Of a stretch of 10,297 nucleotides of DNA, positions 4,899-10,297 are shown piece by piece. Below the pieces are notes generated by a model. It was not told where the DNA came from. It was given only the letters and a program-made list of their open reading frames with translations, and did no database searches. Position 1 is the stretch's first letter. Each line of letters opens with the position of its first letter. Position numbers and translations under genes: made by a program. Source of the DNA: UBA7937 sp034419095 (GTDB lineage: Bacteria; Chloroflexota; Anaerolineae; UBA7937); assembly GCA_034419095.1 (NCBI GenBank), contig DAOULQ010000058.1, forward strand, positions 1 through 10,297. The letters are read 5' to 3'.

Positions 4899-6036
4899 TA
4901 AGATCGGCTAGCGCCCCGCGGATCGACTCCCCCACCACCTTCATGGTAACTCTGTGTAAAGGTAAATGGCCTTTTTCGGCCTCCTCCACCTGGGGGATTG
5001 AGGCTTCGTCAGGTTTATCGGTCAATCCGAAAAGAAGGACTCCTCGCTCGGCCAGGAAACGGCAGAGTTCGGCCACCTCTCGAGTGATGACGATCTCCTC
5101 GCTCAGGAGTCTTTCCATACCGCACCCATCTGGCAATATGTCCATTCGCGCTACCGTAGCCTCATACTCCCGGTAGCGAAACCTCTTGAAGGGGGTAGGA
5201 TCATCCTTCACCCAGTTGGACCAGACCTCTTGGTGGATCCTGCTTAACCCCGTGTCTTCCAATCCTGTTATCTTGTCATGGCAGGGGGCGATAAACTCCC
5301 CGAACCTCTTCAGCCTGCCAACAGCCAGGTCATGGAGCAAGGACGGATAATCGTAGACCTCTGCTGCTACCATCAGAGAGATATAGACTAGATAATCCTG
5401 GTTATCGGCGGTAAAGAAGTGATATCGCGGTTGCTTCAGTTCGTCGTACACCTCCCTGAATCGGCGCTTCTGAAGATCGCTCCTCAACGCCTCCTGGGCG
5501 ATTTCCAGCACCGCCTCTACCCGTGCCGCATCTATGGGTCGGCTATTACGGCCTCGGGCTCCGAAAGCCGTCTTGTCGAGGTCGATTAGGGTGGCTGTTC
5601 CCTCATCGAGGGGAAAACGGTCCTTCCTGATGTAGCGCATGAAATCTAGAAAGGCTGCCCAGCGGTTGGCGATCATGACCCCTTCTCGCATCTCAATCCG
5701 CTTCGCCGCGCCCAAATCCTCATCCCCGATGAAGCCACGAATAGGCAAATATTGACCCAGGTTAGAGATGGCTGTCCCGTCGCTCGTCTCCGTATCGCCA
5801 ATATAAAGGAGCCGCTTGAGGGGTTGACTCGGGGAGTGTAAGGCCTGAGCCTGGCGTAAGAAGTCTAGGATGATCTGAGAATAGATCGGCTCCACTTTCC
5901 GAGGGATGCGATAGGTGGCCAACCCCACTTGGGGCCAGATGGCCTTTAGGCGGGCCAACCTTTGATCAGCCGGCTCTAAGCTGCGGTAGACGACCAGATC
6001 ACCAAAGAGATGGTGAAGGGTCATCCTCTCATACAT
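4894..6036 (-). CDS. HAD-like protein of unknown function in the thr operon
   Basis: I do not recognise this family. Three segments look like haloacid dehalogenase (HAD) motifs. TLIDLDKTAFG (149-159) matches motif I, with Asp152 as nucleophile and Asp154. LLFGLTDKPDEAS (334-346) fits motif II with Thr339. IGDTETSD (79-86) has the GDxxxxD form of motif IV but comes before motif I, so the order is IV-I-II. No signal peptide or membrane helix is seen. About 180 residues separate motifs I and II, enough for a cap domain. ATG 6036 follows AAGGG (6048-6044) by 7 bases and overlaps asd by 8 bases, so it is co-transcribed with the threonine genes. The frame closes at 4894, but a plausible tail continues in another frame to 4809. 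A phosphatase or phosphotransferase is the natural guess; the substrate is unknown. Confidence 0.6.
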   Translation of the reverse strand: MYERMTLHHLFGDLVVYRSLEPADQRLARLKAIWPQVGLATYRIPRKVEPIYSQIILDFLRQAQALHSPSQPLKRLLYIGDTETSDGTAISNLGQYLPIRGFIGDEDLGAAKRIEMREGVMIANRWAAFLDFMRYIRKDRFPLDEGTATLIDLDKTAFGARGRNSRPIDAARVEAVLEIAQEALRSDLQKRRFREVYDELKQPRYHFFTADNQDYLVYISLMVAAEVYDYPSLLHDLAVGRLKRFGEFIAPCHDKITGLEDTGLSRIHQEVWSNWVKDDPTPFKRFRYREYEATVARMDILPDGCGMERLLSEEIVITREVAELCRFLAERGVLLFGLTDKPDEASIPQVEEAEKGHLPLHRVTMKVVGESIRGALADLI

Positions 6037-7081
6037 CGAGATACCCTTGCGCCTTCAATAGTTCGGCGTTTAGGATCGAGGCTCCCGCCGCCCCGCGCAC
6101 CACATTGTGCCCTAGGACGAGGAATTTGTAATCCAAAATAGAGCACCGTCTAATGCGGCCCACGGTCACAGCCATTCCCCCCTCCGCACCCCGGTCGTAG
6201 CGAGGTTGAGGGCGATCCTTTTCCTGGCGGACGATGATGGGCCGTCGTGGGGCGGTGGGGAGATTCAGTTTCTGGGGGAGAGCCCTGAACCCGCTCAATG
6301 CGCCTTCCACCTCTTCTAGTTCTGCCTCTTCGGCCAGCTCCACCGAGACGCATTCCAGGTGTCCATCCAAGGTAGCCACCCGGTTGCATTGAGCGCTTAT
6401 GGCTATCTCGGCCTCCTGGAAGGAGCCAGCCTCTAACCGGCCCAGCATCTTGCGGGGCTCGGTTTCCAATTTCCCCTCTTCGCCTTCAATGTAGGGAACC
6501 ACGTTGTCCACGATCTCCAAGGAAGGAACCCCAGGGTATCCTGCTCCAGAGAGGGCCTGGAGAGTCACCACCGCCACTCGTTTTAGGCCAAAGCGGTCTT
6601 GGAGAGGTTTCAGAGCCAAGACCAGTTGGGTTGCGGAACAGTTGGGGTTGGTGACGATATACCCCTTCCAACCTCTCTCCCGCTTTTGGCGTTCGATGAT
6701 CTGGATGTGCCCGGGGTTAACCTCCGGCACCAAGAGGGGTACATCGGGCTCCATGCGATGATCTCTGGCGTTGCTGAAGACGAAGTAACCAGCCGCCGCA
6801 AAGGCCTCTTCGATGGGACCAGCCAAACCGCCGGGCAGAGCCGAGAAGACCACCTGGCAGGGCAGATCAGGGGTGCATTCCCTGACCTCCACCCCCTGCA
6901 TCGAGGACGGTACCTCGGCGGAGGCGATCCAGCGGCATGCCTCCTCGTAAGGCTTCCCAGCCGAGGCGGTCGAGGCGGCCAAGGCCGTGACCTCAAACCA
7001 GGGGTGATCGTGTAATAGTTGCCCAAACCACTGGCCAACCATCCCTGTAGCACCCAATATTCCCACTTTTATCCTAGCCAT
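6029..7081 (-). CDS. asd: Aspartate-semialdehyde dehydrogenase, archaeal/fungal-type
   Basis: It reduces aspartyl phosphate to aspartate semialdehyde with NADPH, the branch point for threonine, methionine and lysine. The nucleotide loop GATGMVG is at 10-16, the acylated Cys148 lies in TNPNCSAT (144-151), SGAGYPG is at 178-184, EGEEGKLETEP at 199-209, and the likely acid-base His241 lies in ATLDGHLE (236-243). RYDRG (294-298) and GGMAVTVGRIR (301-311) close the active-site region. Residue pattern and length (350) fit the archaeal/fungal branch better than the E. coli branch. The ATG at 7081 lies inside the end of hom (13-base overlap) with GGGA 8 bases upstream. It precedes the HAD-like gene in the operon. 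N-acetyl-glutamyl-phosphate reductase (ArgC) is related, but neighbours and motifs argue against it. Confidence 0.94.
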   Translation of the reverse strand: MARIKVGILGATGMVGQWFGQLLHDHPWFEVTALAASTASAGKPYEEACRWIASAEVPSSMQGVEVRECTPDLPCQVVFSALPGGLAGPIEEAFAAAGYFVFSNARDHRMEPDVPLLVPEVNPGHIQIIERQKRERGWKGYIVTNPNCSATQLVLALKPLQDRFGLKRVAVVTLQALSGAGYPGVPSLEIVDNVVPYIEGEEGKLETEPRKMLGRLEAGSFQEAEIAISAQCNRVATLDGHLECVSVELAEEAELEEVEGALSGFRALPQKLNLPTAPRRPIIVRQEKDRPQPRYDRGAEGGMAVTVGRIRRCSILDYKFLVLGHNVVRGAAGASILNAELLKAQGYLDV

Positions 7082-8169
7082 AATCGCCGTCCCAAATAGA
7101 TTATATCCGCCAAAACTCCCGCTGCTGCCACATCTGGGCCAGCCCCTGGCCCAACGATGACCAGCGGGTTTTGGTTGTAGGTTTCGGTTTCAAAGGCCAC
7201 CACGTTGTTGGGGCCCTTCAAGTGGCCCAACAGGCTCTCCTCAGCCACCTCCACCAAGCCCGCTTTACAACGGCCTTCCTCTACCTGGGCCACATATCGC
7301 AAGAGGTAGCCTCGCTTTCTGGCCGCTTTCATCTTCTGATCATATGGCTCACCCAGGGTGCTCAACTGAGCCATAAACTCATCCCTTGAGAAGCGGTTCA
7401 TCTCTTGGGGGAAGAGACTCTCCACCTCTACGTCTCCAAGCTCCAGCTCGCAACCCCAGGTCCGAGCCAGAATAAGAGCCTTGCGGGCCACATCTAGGCC
7501 GGTGAGATCCTCTCGGGGATCCGGCTCGCTATAGCCTCGCTCCTGGGCCTCCGCTACTGCACCGGAGAAACTGCTCCCCTCTTGGAGCCTGGAGCAGATA
7601 TAACCCAGAGTGCCACTCAGGGAGCCCCAGATGGTTCGGATCCTATCACCGCTCTCCAAGAGCATCTTGAGCGTGGATATGATGGGCAGTCCAGCCCCCA
7701 CGGTAGCCTCGTAGCGGAGCCTCTCCCCTCCCACGGCCATCAACCGTCGCCAACCATTCAGAGAAGTGACCAAGGGTTTCTTATTCGCTAAGACGAGGCC
7801 CCAGCCCCTTTCCAGCCCTGGCAAGAGGAGTTCCTCCATCCCCTCAGCGGCGGTGACATCCACCAGGACGACCTCCTCCAACCCTACTGCGGCCACTCTA
7901 TCTATTATCTCTTCGCCGTCCTCTTTCACCTCGCCACAGCCCAGGTCGGCTATCGCCCCTCCCATCTCCTTGGCTTGCAGGAGCCCCTGGAGTTGCTCCT
8001 CCCCGAGCCCGTCGTGGGCCCAAGCCAGGCCGCTGCTATCACACACCAATGAATAGATCAGGCTCAAGCCCGACCGCTCCTCGATGGAGTGGCGATGGGC
8101 CAGCACTTGCTTTATCAGAGCCCTGCCTACCTGGCCCAGCCCCAACTGGATGATGGGAATAGCCCTCAA
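7069..8169 (-). CDS. hom: Homoserine dehydrogenase, monofunctional, no ACT domain
   Basis: It reduces aspartate semialdehyde to homoserine. The Rossmann loop GLGQVG is at 10-15, LANKKPLVT (127-135) and YEATVGAGLPI (153-163) bind cofactor and substrate, GSLSGTLGYI is at 182-191, and EPDPREDLTGLDVARK (215-230) holds catalytic Asp226 and Lys230. GPNNVV (319-324) and GPGAGPDVAAAGVLADI (340-356) complete the catalytic core. At 366 residues it resembles the yeast enzyme or the C-terminal half of E. coli ThrA and lacks the C-terminal ACT domain of many bacterial forms. Threonine feedback therefore probably acts through the kinase. It starts with TTG at 8169, overlapping the lysC stop as TTGA. GAGG at 8180-8177 supports this rare start, and GLGQVG falls at the normal distance from it. 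Confidence 0.94.
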   Translation of the reverse strand: MRAIPIIQLGLGQVGRALIKQVLAHRHSIEERSGLSLIYSLVCDSSGLAWAHDGLGEEQLQGLLQAKEMGGAIADLGCGEVKEDGEEIIDRVAAVGLEEVVLVDVTAAEGMEELLLPGLERGWGLVLANKKPLVTSLNGWRRLMAVGGERLRYEATVGAGLPIISTLKMLLESGDRIRTIWGSLSGTLGYICSRLQEGSSFSGAVAEAQERGYSEPDPREDLTGLDVARKALILARTWGCELELGDVEVESLFPQEMNRFSRDEFMAQLSTLGEPYDQKMKAARKRGYLLRYVAQVEEGRCKAGLVEVAEESLLGHLKGPNNVVAFETETYNQNPLVIVGPGAGPDVAAAGVLADIIYLGRRLWLG

Positions 8170-9593
8170 GGTGATTCCTCTCCTAGTTTGAACTCCTCGT
8201 GGATAGCGCGCACCGCCCTCTCCATATCCCGCTCTTCTACCACCAGGGAGATGTTATATTCGGAAGAGCCCTGGGCGATGGAGACAACGTTGATGCCTTG
8301 CTTGCCCAGGGCGCCGAACACCTTGGCCGCAATGCCTGGCGTACCCATCATCCCTGCCCCCACCACAGCGATGATGGCCACCCCTTCCTGAGCCCAGATG
8401 CGATCCACATTTCGGCGGGCCAGTTCCAGATCAAAGGCTGCCCCAAGAGCATCGAGGGCCTCTTTTGTAGTCTCTTGACGGATGACAAAGCAGATATTTT
8501 GCTCCGAGGAGGACTGGGATATCATCAAGACGCTTATCCCCTCCTGGGCCACGGCCGAGAAGAGTCTGGCTGCAATGCCCGGCACACCCATCATGCCTCG
8601 CCCCTCTACGGTCACCAGGCCCAACCCCCGGATGGCGGTGATACCCTTCACCGTCTGGCTTGTGGGATGGGAATGGGCCACGATCAAAGTCCCCGGGTGT
8701 TGGGAGTTGAAGGTATTCTTGACCCTCAAGGGGATCTCCTTCTCCATGGCGGGCAAGATGGTCTTGGGGTGCAACACCTTGGCCCCAAAGTAAGACAACT
8801 CCGCCGCTTCAGCATATGAGAGCTGGTCCAAGGTCTTGGCCCCCGGAACGATCTGGGGGTCGGCGGTCATCACCCCATCCACATCGGTCCACATCCAGAT
8901 CTCCTCCGCATCCAGGCAGTTGCCCATGATAGCCGCGCTGTAATCGCTGCCCCCACGTCCCAAGGTGGTGACCACGCCTTCGGTGGTAGCGCCGATAAAG
9001 CCCGTAATCACAGGGGTCACTCCTTGGGATAAAAGGGGCAAGAGGCGGGCCCGTGTCGCCTCCCTCGTTCTCTCCATGAGAGGGGCGGCCGAGCCAAATT
9101 GGCCATCGGTGATTATCAACTCCGTGGCCTCCAGGGGTATGGCTTTCACCCCCCGTTCCTCAAGCACCGCAGCAACGATGCGAACCGATAGCCTCTCCCC
9201 CAAAGAGGCGATAGCGTCCGCACCCCTGGCTGTGAGTTCGCTTAGGATATATACGCTGTGGCAGAGGTTTTCGAAGTCGGAAAGGCGAGCCTCGATCTCC
9301 TCCATCAGCGAGAGCCGCTTCCCCTCATCGGCGATGGCCTCCTCCACAGCCTGACGGTGTCTCTCCAAGAGGTCCCGACGTGTCTGGCAAAAGTACTCTC
9401 CATCCCCCTGGGCTGCGGACTGGGCTGCTGACAGCAGAGCATCCGTCACCCCACTCATGGCCGAGACGACCACCACAACAGGTAAAGGCTCCGCCTTCGA
9501 CCCCTCCTTTAGCATCTCTCTGACAATATCTCCCACCATGGCTATCATCTTACCATGGCCCAAAGATGTGCCGCCGAACTTCATTATCAGCAC
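8166..9593 (-). CDS. lysC: Aspartate kinase with two C-terminal ACT domains
   Basis: It phosphorylates aspartate, the first step to threonine, methionine and lysine. KFGGTS (5-10), SGVTDALL (47-54), LGRGGSDYSA (211-220) and WTDVDGVMTADP (235-246) mark the kinase domain. Two ACT domains follow at about 324-371 and 403-452, with ISQSSSEQNI (358-367) and IAQGSSEYNI (439-448) as ligand-site segments. The SSSE form resembles the threonine-sensing region of ThrA-type kinases, and the operon also points to threonine inhibition; this is inferred. At 475 residues it matches long monofunctional or ThrA-like kinases rather than the roughly 400-residue Bacillus type. The start is GTG 9593, with GGAGG 7 bases upstream and a 7-base overlap with thrC. 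A downstream ATG at 9584 is too far from that site. The symbol thrA could also be used for the kinase part. Confidence 0.94.
   Translation of the reverse strand: MLIMKFGGTSLGHGKMIAMVGDIVREMLKEGSKAEPLPVVVVVSAMSGVTDALLSAAQSAAQGDGEYFCQTRRDLLERHRQAVEEAIADEGKRLSLMEEIEARLSDFENLCHSVYILSELTARGADAIASLGERLSVRIVAAVLEERGVKAIPLEATELIITDGQFGSAAPLMERTREATRARLLPLLSQGVTPVITGFIGATTEGVVTTLGRGGSDYSAAIMGNCLDAEEIWMWTDVDGVMTADPQIVPGAKTLDQLSYAEAAELSYFGAKVLHPKTILPAMEKEIPLRVKNTFNSQHPGTLIVAHSHPTSQTVKGITAIRGLGLVTVEGRGMMGVPGIAARLFSAVAQEGISVLMISQSSSEQNICFVIRQETTKEALDALGAAFDLELARRNVDRIWAQEGVAIIAVVGAGMMGTPGIAAKVFGALGKQGINVVSIAQGSSEYNISLVVEERDMERAVRAIHEEFKLGEESP
8177..8180 (-). promoter_or_regulatory. Ribosome binding site supporting the TTG start of hom
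   Basis: On the minus strand GAGG (8180-8177) lies 7 bases ahead of TTG 8169, inside the last codons of lysC. No ATG or GTG that keeps the N-terminal GLGQVG loop is available. Confidence 0.6.
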
Positions 9594-10297
9594 AGATCCG
9601 CCTCCAAAGCCTTCTCTACCGCTTTCAGGGTTGGTTCAATGACCACAGGCCTATTAGCATAGGTTGTCTTCATGGTTCTCAGCTCCCCCAAATGGTAGCC
9701 AACCGTTGCCTCCGGGTCTTTCAAGAGATGGCCGGTCAGGATAGCCACCACCCTCTCCCCGGGATCGATGACACCCTCCTCGACCAGTTTTTTTACGCCG
9801 GCCACGCTGCTGGCCGAGGCTGGCTCACATCCCAAACCGGCCGCATCCACCTGGGCTTTGGCGTTCATGATCTCCTCGTCGCTAACCTCTGTCACCAAAC
9901 CATTGGTCCAGCGCAAAGAGCGTACTGCTCGCTCATAGTTGACGGGGTCGCCGATGCGGATGGCTGTAGCAATGGTATGGGCCTCCACCCTTTCCTGACG
10001 TTTGAAGCCACCCACGAAGCCGCGGTAAAGGGGGTTGGCACCATGAGCCTGGACAGCGGCCAAACGGGGCACCCTTCCTATGAACCCCAACTCCTTCATC
10101 TCACAAAAAGCCTTGCCAAAGGCGCTGGTATTGCCCAGGTTACCGCCTGGTACTACCACCCAATGGGGTGCCTTCCATCCCATCTGCTGAAGCATCTCAA
10201 ACATAATACTCTTCTGCCCTTCGAGGCGGAAGGGGTTGAGAGAGTTGAGTAGATAGATATCGAATTCATCGCAAACTTGGCCTACCAGCCTCATGGC
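9587..10297 (-). CDS. thrC: Threonine synthase, 5' end cut by window edge
   Basis: This PLP enzyme converts O-phosphohomoserine to threonine. The frame is open to the right edge, so the N-terminal part, including the PLP lysine, is outside; a Met codon at 10294 is internal. Visible are NSLNPFRLEGQK, the PLP-phosphate loop VVPGGNLGNTSAFGKAF, RVPRLAAVQAHGANPL and a C-terminal ILTGHLLKDPEATV, all typical of the family. About 236 residues are present, against roughly 400-480 for whole enzymes. It is the most upstream gene of the operon seen here. Its stop at 9587-9589 lies within the start of lysC. Promoter and any threonine-responsive leader must lie beyond 10297. Cysteate synthase or threonine dehydratase are relatives, but the operon supports threonine synthase. 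Confidence 0.93.
   Translation of the reverse strand, partial: AMRLVGQVCDEFDIYLLNSLNPFRLEGQKSIMFEMLQQMGWKAPHWVVVPGGNLGNTSAFGKAFCEMKELGFIGRVPRLAAVQAHGANPLYRGFVGGFKRQERVEAHTIATAIRIGDPVNYERAVRSLRWTNGLVTEVSDEEIMNAKAQVDAAGLGCEPASASSVAGVKKLVEEGVIDPGERVVAILTGHLLKDPEATVGYHLGELRTMKTTYANRPVVIEPTLKAVEKALEADLC
9601..9605 (-). promoter_or_regulatory. Ribosome binding site that sets the lysC start
   Basis: GGAGG on the minus strand, inside the 3' end of thrC, lies 7 bases ahead of GTG 9593 and 16 bases ahead of ATG 9584. It decides for the GTG start, which adds Met-Leu-Ile before MKFGGTS. Confidence 0.75.

Noticed and set aside
4897..4910. Firm claim of programmed +1 frameshifting in the HAD-like gene
   Set aside because: ATC TGA C is suggestive only; a one-base indel or read error explains the same pattern more simply.
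8199..8819. Long plus-strand open frame opposite lysC
   Set aside because: Antisense shadow of a well-supported gene in G+C-rich DNA; no motifs and no suitable ribosome site.
9566..10252. Plus-strand open frame of 228 codons opposite thrC and the start of lysC
   Set aside because: Antisense shadow of conserved threonine synthase; the His- and Gly-rich translation has no recognisable domain.

Overview
The window is bacterial chromosomal DNA holding two complete or near-complete biosynthetic operons that point at each other, plus the edge of an insertion sequence (IS). No rRNA or tRNA is present, so I cannot name the phylum. A TTGACA/TATTAT promoter, intrinsic terminators, clear Shine-Dalgarno sites and heavily overlapping genes all indicate a bacterium, probably from an uncultivated lineage.

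Left edge (1-127): the first 12 codons of a minus-strand gene, probably an IS transposase, preceded by two 35-base direct repeats that look like an IS terminus. Positions 131-336 are the control region of the pyr operon: a near-consensus promoter, an unusual hairpin at the very 5' end of the transcript, a strong leader hairpin (258-295), and an intrinsic terminator (301-325) only 11 bases before the first start codon. This is the architecture of a transcription attenuator.

Plus strand, 337-4772: a tightly packed pyrimidine operon, pyrC-pyrB-pyrF-pyrE-pyrD. It encodes dihydroorotase, aspartate transcarbamylase, OMP decarboxylase, orotate phosphoribosyltransferase and a class 2 (quinone-linked) dihydroorotate dehydrogenase. 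Together these convert carbamoyl phosphate and aspartate to UMP. Carbamoyl phosphate synthetase (carAB) and an aspartate transcarbamylase regulatory subunit (pyrI) are not in the window.

Minus strand, 10297 down to 4894 (perhaps 4809): threonine synthase (5' end cut by the window edge), aspartate kinase with two ACT domains, homoserine dehydrogenase, aspartate-semialdehyde dehydrogenase, and an unrecognised HAD-like protein. Every gene overlaps the next. The four recognised enzymes cover aspartate to threonine except for homoserine kinase, which is not seen here. The last gene appears to have a C-terminal tail of about 30 codons shifted into another frame.

The two halves differ sharply in base composition: sampled lines of the pyr half are about 37-48% G+C, and those of the thr half near 60%. 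The break lies at the convergent junction around 4770. With an IS next to the pyr promoter, this suggests either that the pyr operon was acquired horizontally or that the contig is a chimera. The best leads are the pyr leader attenuator, the HAD-like gene with its out-of-order motifs, and the composition break.
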